Positions 19,457 through 29,998 of a DNA stretch of 64,000 bases are shown piece after piece. The notes below the pieces were generated by a model. The model was not told the origin of the DNA. It ran no database searches and was given only the letters and a program-made list of their open reading frames with translations. The translations under genes were made by a program, and so were the position numbers. The stretch lies in NCBI RefSeq assembly GCF_000350225.1, contig NW_005178495.1, forward strand, positions 144,295 through 208,294. The letters run 5' to 3'. Source of the DNA: Chondrus crispus (Eukaryota; Rhodophyta; Florideophyceae; Gigartinales; Gigartinaceae). Each line of letters opens with the position of its first letter. Within the stretch, counting starts at the first letter, position 1.

Positions 19457-21930
19457 TTTTTATCATACGCGATATGCACCGTGATTTTAATACAATTCTC
19501 AATAAACTCAATTACAGTAGGGGCAAAAGAAGCCATTGAATTTCTTGAAAAACTCAAAGTATTGCAACCTATCACAGCACTCCGCCTGTCCAGTCCAAAT
19601 ATCCGTCAACAAGTAAACATTTACTTGCCGTTGGGTAAACATTGGCCACCCGTCAACAAGTAAACATTTACTTGCCACTGGGTAAACATTGACCACCCAT
19701 CAACAAGTAAACATTTATTAGTTAACATTTATGTGCCCTTGAGCATATCAATATGCGAATGCCCTTTCTGCATGCGCAGAGGCGTTCTTTGAATATACGC
19801 ACTGCACTTGGTTTCCAAGACGAGATAAATTGGCCTGGTTCGGCAGAGAAAAGCGAGATGTTCTACGGTACATCATACAAATATATTTTGTTTTCACATT
19901 ATTTATGGGTGTGATCTGCAAAGACCAATTCTACTCCATGCGTGAAGCTGTTACAGAGCGTTCTGGGTGAATGGAATGAAGTCACTCAAAAGTGAGAAGG
20001 GATAGCGCTCAAATGGGGGGTGACATCCTGAATAAGTTTAATATACGTCGTGAGACTTCAAGATACTGAGTATTTTAGTAAGGCGACATTACTAGCACGT
20101 GAGCAGCCGGTAGGGAGAAATTCATCTATGGTGTTCTCTGGATGGGACGGCATTTCTTAGGGCAACGGAAAAGGTGATCCCTAAGTCACCTCCGTCAAAC
20201 ACATTACCTCGGATGTCATCCTATACTGTACTCTCATTATGAGTTTCGAATACGAAAAAGGGGATTTGCAACTCATTATGAGTCTCTAATCCCCGAAACA
20301 GGGACCACCAAACAGAAGGGATTCAAAACTCATAATAAGGTTGACACCACATACCCCGTGGAAATAAGCTTTTACTTTCCGCTCATTAAACATTAAACAC
20401 TTCAACAAAGGTACCATGAAAACATGTGGCTTTAAAGTTATGGTTGTAGTACAAACCATACAAGGCGTTCTATACTCAAAACTGTAGTTGAGTTAAACGG
20501 TTAATAGGTATAAGTTCCCGTAACAAAGTTTGCAAAGCTCGCAGTTCCCTCCGTACTCACGAGAGGAGATACGGGACTCAATGGGATAACACAGATAGAT
20601 TCAACACATAACTTTGTTTACCATTTTACTTTCGTGCCTGCTTACCGATCTCTATCAGAAGCGTCAACATCAATAATGTCAATCACCGGTTCATTATTTT
20701 TTAAGCCTTGAACGTTCCTTATATCTTCGCCACTCGTTTGGATTTTCAAAAACAACGTCGAGATAGTTTTGCGCAGGACAAGATCCTGTGTCACTTCCTT
20801 GGCGGAAATTAACACAAATTCTTGTGATGACATTCTGACGTTCTTCATTAGGCAACTCAGAATCCCAATTAGGGCATGAAATGCTGGCATTGCATTTCAA
20901 CTTTCATTGTCAGATCTCTAAGCTTTCCCATCTGTACAAATAAGGAAATACGCTCTTCTAGATATGTTTCCCATGTCTTAGGGACTGGTCACCATTTTTG
21001 CACTATCCCTGGGGCTCCTTGTGATGCAGTCGGAGTCCTTATGTATTGACAATACTCACTGCTGATTTGTTTGCACTGAGAAGAACAAATGCCGTGCGAA
21101 ACGCTTCGCAGACTGCTTTGTAAAGGCACTACTATCCCTTTATTCCACCCTTTCGGAAAGATGCTGCTCAAACGTTTCACTATTTCCGTGGCTTGTCCTA
21201 CTAAGTGAATATGGTACCAGCGCACAATTTGAATCAGAGGCCTTTGTATCACCGCTTTGCATGATTTTCCTGTTCTCCAAAAAGGGAACGCCCCCATCCT
21301 AGTTTTCGTTAGCTTTGAAGCGATAAACCATTTTATTTAATTCCTGACGACTTTTCTGACCGCCGATTACGTGCAGAACGCCATTCTCACTTGGTTCAAG
21401 CATAAAAATATCGAGAGAACTATGATATTGCAGGCTCTCTGTCATCATTCTTAAACAAACATCGTACATGACACACGAGCGCAGACCCTCTCACAATCCC
21501 ACTGACAAAATTCTTTGGAAGCCACTTGGTCTCCTTCACGTCCATGACGGAATACGTTTGTGACTTGTCATGAAATGATGATGACAGTGTATGAGTTCTA
21601 ACATCAAAAGGGAAATATGAAACTCTGGTCTTCTCTTTGCGAAGTATGTGGATCAGTAAGATTAATGACTTCCTCCACCTCATTTCCTGTTGCGGAATTG
21701 TTAATGATCATCTTGTTCGATCCGCAAAAAGCTGACTTTACAAATCAGTGAGACTACAATTTTCTGAAGATAGGGATTCAAATGTAAATCTTCTCCGCAT
21801 CTAAGTAGTTCTCGTAAGCAAAAAACATATTAAAATGCTCTCAATGAAACGGCTACACTTAACCAAAAACCACAAAACATAACGTCACAGGTGAGTACAT
21901 GAACTGTCTATTCTACGGTCAAGAGTTCAG
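19457..21930 (-). mobile_element. MULE-like transposon, copy 2, internally deleted
   Basis: It is collinear with copy 1 at both ends, including the 47-bp array (19609-19715), the palindromic GAGTTTCGA region (20235-20340), the coiled-coil end of the transposase (20642-20890) and the zinc-ribbon/N-terminal region (20989-21690). About 1.9 kb, containing all of the DDE catalytic core, is missing at about 20940-20990. Many frameshifts. It is non-autonomous. Confidence 0.75.
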
Positions 21931-22060
21931 ACTCAGAATGAGAATTCTCTCAAAGCAAATGCATACTGCGCATGCTTCGAGATCATCATCATTCCCCTGA
22001 GCCGCTTATTAGGAGCGCCTTACGGTCGGAGAAGGTACTGTACTGTGCCTACGTAATGTA

Positions 22061-22322
22061 TTCTCATTTTGAGTTTCGAGTACCAAAAAAATGGGACTCG
22101 AAACTCATTATGAGTTTCGAACCCCCCAAAAAAGGGACTCGAAACTCAAAATGAGAATGGCGTCGAGGCATGGCCAGGGGGCGCTTCAGGGGTGGAGCAG
22201 GTACTGTACTGCGCATACGTACAGTATTCTCATTTTGAGTTTGGAGTACCAAAAAAATGGGACTCGAAACTCATTATGAGTTTCGAACCCCCAAAAAAGG
22301 GACTCGGAACTCAAAATGAGAA
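22061..22322. repeat. Two foldback MITE units in tandem
   Basis: Units at 22061-22157 and 22227-22322 each start TTCTCATTTTGAGTTTCGAG (second copy TTTGGAG) and end with the inverse CTCGAAACTCAAAATGAGAA, with a central ACTCATTATGAGT palindrome. They are joined by a CATGGCCAGGGGGCGCTTCAGG...GTACTGTACTG spacer, giving a 166-bp period. The family recurs at 29052-29541. Confidence 0.85.
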
Positions 22323-23010
22323 TGACCAGCCCAACCAGATCTGTGGTCGTCTCCATTCCGTCTGTACTACTTCACTCCTCCAGCCGTTTTGTCACCCCCA
22401 TCCTCATCCTCCCCGACACCTCTCCCAGGCCGCGCCTTCCTACCATCGGAAACCACGACGGTATCGACACGTGCAGCGGTACGTCGTATTCCTTCCATTG
22501 TTCTGCACTCGTTACCCATCCGCGGCACCAGACTCTATTCGGCAAAACGCCTCTATCACAGCATCCGGAATCATATCGCGCACCTCCGGCAGCACATCTG
22601 CCACCCACGCGCCCTCCACCGCTTCCAAATCCGCCCGTATCACTATCTGTCGCATCCGCGGCAGTATCAGCTGCGTGCATTGCGCTCTATACAACTCGTG
22701 TATCACCAAACCCTGTGCTGGTGCCTGTACTCGTCCTGGGAACTAGAAGCCCCAATTCTTACTGAACGCACTACATCTGGGTATGAAGAGGAGGAAGGGA
22801 ATTATGTGGCTATTATCAAGCATCTGAATGGGGAATTTGTTCACAGCCTGGTACATTTGAAGAACCTCTCATTGACGCTGGTCGTGCTGACACGTGGACA
22901 TATAAAGGACTGTTCGGGCAAACAGTTTAACTATTTAGTCATAATCACGCTTATACACGAGGACACGTGGACATGTAATGGACTGTTCGGGCGAACAGTG
23001 GAGATTTGCA
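22323..23010. other. Intergenic, no supported gene
   Basis: Several overlapping ORFs exist on both strands without recognisable domains. The repeated words CTGTTCGGGC(A/G)AACAG at 22911 and 22982 lead into the palindrome block. Confidence 0.4.
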
Positions 23011-23200
23011 GGTCATGGTTCGCGAACCATGACCAGCAAAATCTTGACTGCTATTTTTTGTTAGAATTACCCAACTTTACATTTTGCTAGTCATGTTTCG
23101 CGAACTATGACCGGCAAGATCTTGACTGCTATTTTTTGTTAAAATTACCCAACTTTACAATTTGCTGGTCATGGTTTGCGAACCATGACCAGCAAAACCT
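23011..23200. repeat. Three-unit palindrome array (GGTCATGGTTCGCGAACCATGACC)
   Basis: The first copy (23011-23034) is a perfect 24-bp palindrome. The second (about 23088-23112) is imperfect and the third (23161-23196) extends to 36 bp with one mismatch. The spacers are near-identical (ATCTTGACTGCTATTTTTTG, then ACCCAACTTTACA), making a direct repeat of about 75 bp. Flanked by CTGTTCG...CGAACAG half-sites. Confidence 0.85.
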
Positions 23201-23510
23201 GACTGTTCGCCCGAACACTTTCGTCATGGTGTAATAACTTCCATCATGAGGGACAAGACGGGCAGCAGCTGCACGGAGCAGCGGGCCACGCGGATGGGCA
23301 CGCCCGATGAAGACGAAGACTTTAATCCCAGTGCTACAGTATGTGCATTCTTACTGCAATCGGGCCCGTGGACCCCAGATCAGACATCGATGAAACCGTC
23401 GGAGTACGGGGGTGGGGAGTACGGGAGCGGGACGGGCGAGAGGGTGGCGCGGGGGAGGCGCTGGTAGAGGCGGTCCGCGGGGCGGGGGCGTGGCGAGGGC
23501 GCGAGGGCGG

Positions 23511-26066
23511 TCAAGCCTGTGGGTGATGCGCAAGGCGTACTGGTGCACAAAGCGCAAGAAACGCAAGGGCATGCTCTAAAACACCAGAATCGCAGTGCTC
23601 CAAGCCACCCATGACATGTATATCAGAACCGAAGTGGTCGAGAAGATGTAATTTGGACGTCTTCAAGCCGGAGATGTGGTGCTCCGCAAATATATGCTGA
23701 GCAAATTCTTTGAACGTAGAAACTGCCAGTTCTAACAGTTCTGTTTCGCCCTCCGTCCATTCTGGGGAGAGACCGTACCTCATTGCCCAGTGCAGGATGT
23801 CTGAGTACTGCGTAAAAATGGACGTAACAGGAGCAGATTATGCTTCATCACAGCACCGGTCTATGAAAGCTCCGATGAAAGGGAACACCATGTCGAGGGC
23901 ACGGTAGTCTTTTGCTTCCAGCATACCTCGAATTCCCTCTTCTGTGTAGATTCCGTTCAGGTATTGCCCTTTGTCTCCTTTCGAAAAGTCCACATGGAGA
24001 CCAGGCGCGTAGTAGTCGCGTTTGATGCCGGCAAGAATGGCATTAACGCCTACAAGAATCGATTTGCGCGCTGTCTTGAAAGTTCTTGGTCTTCCCGATA
24101 CCGTACCCTTCGTTGTTATGAGTTTCTCAGAGTTAAGGCTGTGTGCCGCGCTTATCTTCATGAGTTTGGAAATACCGAGGAATACGTTATGCAGTGGCTC
24201 GAATGAGAAGATGGAGTACATCTCGATTGGCGCGCCCTTCGGAAGAAGCGAGCTGGATTCCAAGAAGGAAGGCACCTTGTAGAGGGAAAAACGTGCGATA
24301 ACATTCTTGGATTCGATTCGGGCTTCGCGAGACCTTCTTGGTCTGTTCCCTGACGCATGTTGTACTGCCGCTTCTCTGAGACTGGCTGACAGCTCTCGTG
24401 CATAAGTCGTGTCCTGTACCTTGCGGACAGGGTACCTTCTCGTCTAGGCGAGTTCTCCGCAAGGTACATAGCACCGATGACAAGGAAGTTTGATGATGGT
24501 GCTGGAAAGGACTGCACTTATGTCCTTGCCTTCATTGAGGTCAGAACAGTAGTTGAAAAGGATTGGATAGCATGTGAGAGTGGTGCCATTGCTGTCTTTG
24601 CAAAGAAAGCCGGTTTGGGTAACATCACAGAGGGGAGCAAGCATATGTTTCATAGCTTTATGCAAGACGCTCATTCGATGAGCATGACTACTTGAGCTGG
24701 AAGTGAGAGGCATTTCATCTAGGGAGGAGTCCTTCGTGCAGGGGCTGACGTCGACAGGGAGGAACCCGACGATGGTGCTCCCAGCATTGATGCAACGGTA
24801 TCGGAAGCGAGCAGAGAAGTTAAGCAGAGTGATGTGGACGACATAGTGTAGCATAACCGCCGGCTACTGTACTATACATTAGATTTGGAATTAGATTCAA
24901 CGCTGTAAGGCACGGACCTTACAGCGTGCGCGCGCGCCTACCTTACAGCGCGCGCGCACCAACACGTGTACCCCACGTGTAGCATACGGGTGCTGTCAGC
25001 CCCGACGGCTGACAGCGTTACAGTGCGGGCCGGCCCGCACTGTCTACAGTAAGCCGACTACAGTACAGTCCGTACTGTACTGTAGACCGTTAATTAACTT
25101 GTACAATAAATATAGGGAGCGACCGCCGGTGGGGAGGAGGAAGACAGGCAACCCTCCACCGACGGTCGACCACCCAGCTTACTCTACACACACCGCCGTT
25201 CCGCGAGTAGTGACCACCGAGCGGGTAGTGGACGCGCGCGACACCGCGGTGAGCTGCGATCCGCCTCCGCCGGTCAGTACCGGATCGTCAACCGGTACTG
25301 CTCCGGGGCGTCGAGGTGCCGATCCGCTCGCCTACGCGCGCGTCCCCGCCGATCACGCTCAACTACCCGCTACCGGCCCGCTTCCGGTGGCGTTGGTTGG
25401 TTCAAGACCCACGGTACGCCGATCCAGGGTCTTCCGCCGAACATCGCGAACACCCCCTCCGCCGGGTGTGGGGTGTTTATGCGACGGATAGGCAACAACA
25501 GCTGAGGTCTTCATAGTGGTGGAGCTTTTGTCTGTATAAAGCTGGATGAAACCAGCGAAAGAATGGGGCCCCGTGGTGGGAGTGTCATTCCACACAATCT
25601 CGTTGCCAACGGATCCCATTACGGCTTGTCGGACGAATTGGTGCACAGCACGGGCAGTGCACGTTTCCAGAGGGTGAGCGAATACCTCGTTGCCGTCGGC
25701 GTCCTTCTTCGTTACGGGAGAGTACAAAGTAATTTTTGTGTTAGCCAATGACAGTTGCTTCTGAAGGAGCTCCACGGGGTCCCGAAGGTAGACAGTACCT
25801 GAGAACGTACCTGAATCGTCGGTTATGTTCACGGTGGAGAACCCGTTGTGAGCAAGCTGCTCATCAACGAGTTATGTCGTAAGGGAACGACAGTCGTTTA
25901 TAGTGCATCTAGAGCTGTCAAATTTAGAGATAGAGAACGCGGGTTCTTTGAGTATGGAGATGACTTCATTGATGGCGGAGGCACCGACCTTGCGCTCCAG
26001 CTCTGTGAAGGAGACGGCGAGGGCCCATATCAGAACGTTTGTCCGTGCCTCTGTCGCCGACAGCAC
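23511..26066 (-). pseudogene. KDZ/Plavaka-like transposase, nonsense-decayed and split by an LTR-like insertion
   Basis: The minus-strand frame holds from the N-terminal part (LSATEARTNVLIWALAVSF; VYLRDPVELLQKQL) through TLTCYPILFNYCSDLNEGKD and KLPCHRCYVPCGELA, FSFEPLHNVFLGISKLMKI, to the C-terminal SKLHLLDHFGSDIHVMGG...DSGVLEHALAF. The Asp-Leu-Asn-Glu block, the Cys pair and the late KLHLLDH motif fit the large KDZ/CACTA-related transposases of fungi and algae. Three in-frame stops break it (TAA 25872, TAG 24444, TAA 23838), and 24847-25486 is an insertion within the Tyr-Val-Val codons. Family name is from motif memory only. Confidence 0.6.
24847..25486 (+). repeat. LTR-like insertion (solo LTR) made of serial hairpins
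   Basis: It interrupts the KDZ pseudogene. Flanking pentamers CATAG (24842-24846) and GATAG (25487-25491) differ by one base. It starts TGTAGCATAACC. Between 24901 and 25085 five hairpins follow each other: CGCTGTAAGG/CCTTACAGCG, ACACGTG/CACGTGT, GCTGTCAGCC/GGCTGACAGC, a loopless 24-bp ACAGTGCGGGCC palindrome, and CTACAGTACAGT/ACTGTACTGTAG. An AATAAATATA box follows at about 25104. Related sequence lies at about 37464-37880 and 49373-50399. It does not end in CA, so the right edge is uncertain. Confidence 0.6.
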
Positions 26067-27345
26067 AACCTCGTGCCGGTCGCCCTCCGCAGAGCCCAGC
26101 GGGCTCTACGGGGTACCGGCACGCATTGATGCTTGGGGTCCAAAGGGGGCGGTGTGCAACGGCCCCTCGACATTGCTAAATGCGTCGTTGTCTTGATGGC
26201 TCGATGAGGTGTTGGCAGTAGGTGGAACAAAGAGTAGGAGGCGGAGGTGGTGTAAAGAAAGCGCGGGAACTTGCACTCCGGAAGAGAAAGAGCAATTGTT
26301 GAGTGTGATGGAGGTGTTTGTGGAGAGGAAATGGGGAGGGAGGAGGAATGACCCGGTGAGGTACTACAACAGGCGGGGCTCCTCTTAAGCGAGAAGCAAG
26401 CAGAAGTCTGCAACATATGATGAAAATGACCCAAAAGGAGTGCAGAGAGTTGATACTACATCAGTAGAGACGTGATTCCGATTGGCGCAGGTTGCCATTG
26501 CTTAAATTTGGATTCCATTTTTTGAAAAGAAAGAAAGAAATTTCGGCCGGTGTTTCCTGGGTTCGTTGGTGTCAAGGACGGTGAGGATAAGAAATATCGC
26601 GTTGGCTGAGGCTTCGAAACGCGATCTTTCTCAAAACACCTACCGTTCAACGGCCTGGTCATGGGCGCCGAGTCGCACCCGCACCCGCCGCCGCTTCCGG
26701 ACCGCGACGTGCACCACTTCGTACCGCAACACGCCTCCGACGCCCATCTCCACGCCTCCTTCGATGCGGACCTGCTCCACAGCGCCCTCTCCGTCTCGCT
26801 CGACTACCATACCCTGTACGACCGCCGCTGTGCCCCAAGTTCAAGCCCAAGCATCATTTAAACATTCTCTTGCATGAGGCATGAAGTTACCCTAGCGTCG
26901 AAGCACGTGAAGAACTGCTCGGTACGATGGCGGTACGAGCATCTACCTGACCAAGTTCTCTTTATTCTTATGTTCGGTATCGTTTTATGATTTTATTGAA
27001 TTGTCCTCTCATTCCCACTACTTCAAATATTCCCACCTCTTTTCAGCGGCAGTGGCTTGTCAAAATCCACCCACTCCAACGGAGGATAGATATAGCGACG
27101 CACTTCTACCAGAGCAAACTCCTAGATCCGATGCAGAAGAGGCTCAGGGCAGCAGCACGCCTTCGACTGTAGGAAGCGATAATTTGTGAAGGTACGTTCT
27201 CAGAAACACGCAGCCCGGCACACATGGCACTTGCTAGAAATGCTTTCATCCGTGATGGCTCTCTACCGACCCATCTGCAGTCTTCGACTCAAACAAATTC
27301 ACATTTTACTAACCCTGACATCGCACACACTCAATACCCACTGCA
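26067..27345. other. Intergenic, nothing firm
   Basis: A short plus-strand ORF at 26661-26861 is His/Pro-rich, with no recognised domain. The rest lacks supported genes. It separates the KDZ pseudogene from the Hint-domain fragment. Confidence 0.45.
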
Positions 27346-27774
27346 ATGATAGCAGGACTCGGCGGTGCGAACGACGCGACATATGAAGCAGATCTGGATG
27401 ACATAGAACCTGTACCTTCTGAAGAGGAGAGTGGGCCTGCCTGCCTCCTCTCTGATACCGTTGTTGAGCTTCGCGAGGGGAGGATGATCAAAATGGACCA
27501 GCTGAAAATCGGAGATGAAGTCAAGGTTGGTGCGGCCGGTGAATACAGCGAGGTTTTCCTCTCTTCGCATCGCAATGGAGATCGGATTACTGAGTTCATT
27601 CGGATCGAGACGGAGAGTAACAGTATGAATGTTTCTCCCGGACACCTTGGTAGCCACGTAGCAGTCTTCAGATTCTCCCCAGAGAAGTCTGTCCAAGCCG
27701 TGCTCTTGAACGTCAAGTGTGGGACCGCAGATGTCGGAGGTGGATGGAGACATTGGAGCAAAGTGAATCTATGC
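27346..27774 (+). CDS. Hedgehog-type Hint (autoprocessing) domain protein, partial
   Basis: From about residue 33: ACLLSDTVVELREGRMIKMDQLKIGDEVKV, then GEYSEVFLSSHRN, EFIRIETES and MNVSPGHLGSHVAVF. This is the order of a Hint/Hog domain: nucleophile Cys, the V.L.dG..K.m..L.iGD.V block, and the SPGH strand. Such domains self-cleave at the Cys through a thioester. The fold's C-terminal half is missing in this frame; a donor-like C|GTGAGT at 27775 suggests that the coding part may continue in another exon, otherwise the frame runs to 27831 and stops. There is no signal peptide before the domain (acidic N-terminus), so an upstream exon or truncation is likely. Confidence 0.6.
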
Positions 27775-27904
27775 GTGAGTCATCGTCCCTGCCTGCAGAA
27801 GCAGAACAACAAAGACAAAGACGACGTATGAGCCGAACAATTGGATGGGTTGCGAGAGTTGGGATTTGTTTTGGAAAGATGCTGCGACTCAAGCTGCATA
27901 CTAT

Positions 27905-28345
27905 GTTTGAGGCTCAAACGAGAGACATTTGGTAAGCGGGTCAGATGATGGAAGTAATCGAGCAAGGGTTATGAGTTCGGGGTTCCAGCTCTGGCCGACA
28001 ATGACGGAGCACACGGGTGGGGTAAGTAGCGTTGCGATATGAGAGGATGGAGGGCGTTTGTTATCATTGTCAGACGAGAAGACGGTGCCACCTAGGAACG
28101 TGAAGACAGGGTCGCACGCACTTGCGAAAGTGGGCCAAAGCATGACTAGACACAAAGACAGAGTGACGTGCATTGCAATGAGCAATGACGGGAAGCTGGC
28201 AGTATCAAGGTCACGGGACGAGACGATTCGGTGCTGGGATCTTGAGACGCAGTCACAAAATGGCAACCCAATGGCCGGACTTTTGGGTGGAGTGTGCAGC
28301 GTTGCGAAGAGCGCGGATGGGACCCGAGCTTTATCAGGATCAAAA
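27905..28345 (+). pseudogene. WD40-repeat relic
   Basis: Broken frames contain WD40 blade motifs: LVSGSDDGS near 27930, LLSLSDEKTVPPRNVKTGS, HKDRVTCIAMSNDGKLAVSRSRDETIRCWDLET and GGVCSVAKSADGTRALSGS. Four successive blades with GH/WD spacing near 42 residues are visible, but stops and frameshifts (for example TGA near 28040) break it. Probably a fragment of a larger NACHT- or Hint-linked WD40 gene. Confidence 0.6.
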
Positions 28346-28539
28346 ATTTGCGCTGGACGGTTCGGGGGAGGGACGGCGGGGCCCGAGGGGTCTTGATGGG
28401 AGATGGCTGGAAAGTGTTTGGGTGGGAGCGGCGACCGCGGTGTACGAGAAATTGCTTTGCCTGGAGGCAATGCGAGGGTCGGACATGATCTGATGGGAGA
28501 ACGTGGAATGGGGAGGCGTAGGGCCAATAATTCTAGTTT

Positions 28540-28975
28540 GCGTCCAGTACAACTGGACTCGGACATTCAAGATGTCTAGTTCGTGTGTAGTCCAACTACA
28601 TTTGGACATTCATCACTTCTAGTTCGCATCTAGTACAACTGGACATTCAAGATGTCTAGTTCGTGTGTAGTCCAACTGGATTTGGACATCTATCACTTCT
28701 AGTTCATGTGTAGTCCAACTGGACTTAGACATCCAATAGTTCTAGTTCGGGTGTAGTACAACTGGACTCGGACATTCACTAGGTCTAGTTCATGTCTAGT
28801 CAAACTATAACTGGACATTCACTATGTAAGTGTAAGTGAATGTCCGGGTCTAGTCCGACATTCACGTGAAATTCAAAAAGTCTAGTTTTTTCAGGAAAAT
28901 GTACTAGGCCCCGTACTAGATTTTTTGGAATGCCGCATTCATTTCCGAAGAGACAGACGCAACCCACGGCAGCAA
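28540..28975. repeat. CTAG-rich interspersed repeat, copy 2 (tandem units)
   Basis: Units of about 55-60 bp alternate GGACATTCAAGATGTCTAGTTCG and TGTAGTCCAACTGGA words, six or more times. It ends with GGAATGCCGCATTCATTTCCG and AAGAGACAGACGC, the inverse of the start of the copy at 16985. Confidence 0.75.
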
Positions 28976-29051
28976 TCCTGGCTTATTTTTGGTCCAAAAT
29001 CAAACGCAAATAACACTGTGCGCGGATTATACAAATGAAGGACAGATAATG

Positions 29052-29541
29052 TACTCTCATTATGAGTTTACCAACCAAGCAAAGCAGGGGACTCGAAACT
29101 CGAAATGAGAATGGGCCCGAATCATGCGCAGAGGCGCTTCAGGGGCGGGGCAGGTACTGCACTGCTCATATACACAGTATCGCCATTTTGAGTTTCGAGT
29201 AACAAAACAAAGGGGCTCGAAACTCATAATGAGTTTCAAGTACCAAAAAACGGGACTCGAAACTCGTAAGGAGTTTCGAATCCCCGAAAAAAGGCACTCA
29301 AAACTCAAAATGAGAAATTTCTCGAAGTATGCACAGGAGGGCCAGGGGGCGCTTCAGGGACGGGGCAGGTACTGTACCGTGCGCATGTACAGTATCCTCA
29401 TTTTGTGTTTCGAATACTAAAAAAGGGCTCGAAACTCATTATGAGTTTCGAGTTCATTATGAGTTTCAAACCCCCGAAAAAAGGTACTCAAAACGAGATT
29501 CGAACCCCCAAAACAAGGGATTCGAAACTCATATGAGAATG
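29052..29541. repeat. Cluster of three foldback MITE units
   Basis: Units near 29052-29111, 29180-29314 and 29396-29541 repeat the CATTTTGAGTTTCGAG...CTCGAAACTC(A)AAATGAGAA foldback with internal ACTCATAATGAGT palindromes. They are joined by CATGCGCAG...GGCGCTTCAGGG...GGTACTG spacers as at 22061-22322. Confidence 0.8.
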
Positions 29542-29998
29542 AACTCGCAGCATGCGCAGGGGCGCTCCAAGGGTGCAGCAGTATATGCAATTTTAACGTG
29601 TGCTGTAGGTTTATATTGGGTTTCACAGCCTCAAAAAAGTTGTTCTCTTGTTGGGAATGCCCGTAGTGTGTGCTTGGGAGTGTGCGGGGCCCTATAGAAT
29701 GGTACACTAATTATGCGTTGGGAACCTATGTCTTTTGGTCTGAAACGCAAGATATGTCTCGATATGTCAGATGTGTGTTTAGTTAGAAAGAAGGTTCGGT
29801 CTCTACAGCTAGCGTCAATATCTCTTCCCGTCTGTGGTTCGTCCTGGCCTTCTAAATCAAGAAATTAAGCCTGACGCGCTGACGAAATTTGTCTATTCTT
29901 TGACATGCCCCTGAAACCGTCCTCGCAGAGACACACCACCCAGATCCAAACAAATAACGCCTCGGTCTTATCATGCTCTTCGGATACTGTAACAGATA
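29542..29998. other. Intergenic, nothing recognised
   Basis: It lies between the MITE cluster and the 3' end of the SET/methyltransferase pseudogene. No gene or repeat unit is supported. Confidence 0.5.

Noticed and set aside
22372-22709. Minus-strand ORF with helical-looking sequence (PRMRQIVIRADLEAVEG)
   Set aside because: Overlaps equally long ORFs on the plus strand, no domain, no conserved start; not enough support for a gene.
23011-23200. CRISPR-like array
   Set aside because: Only three units, palindromic repeats with near-identical spacers, and a eukaryotic context.
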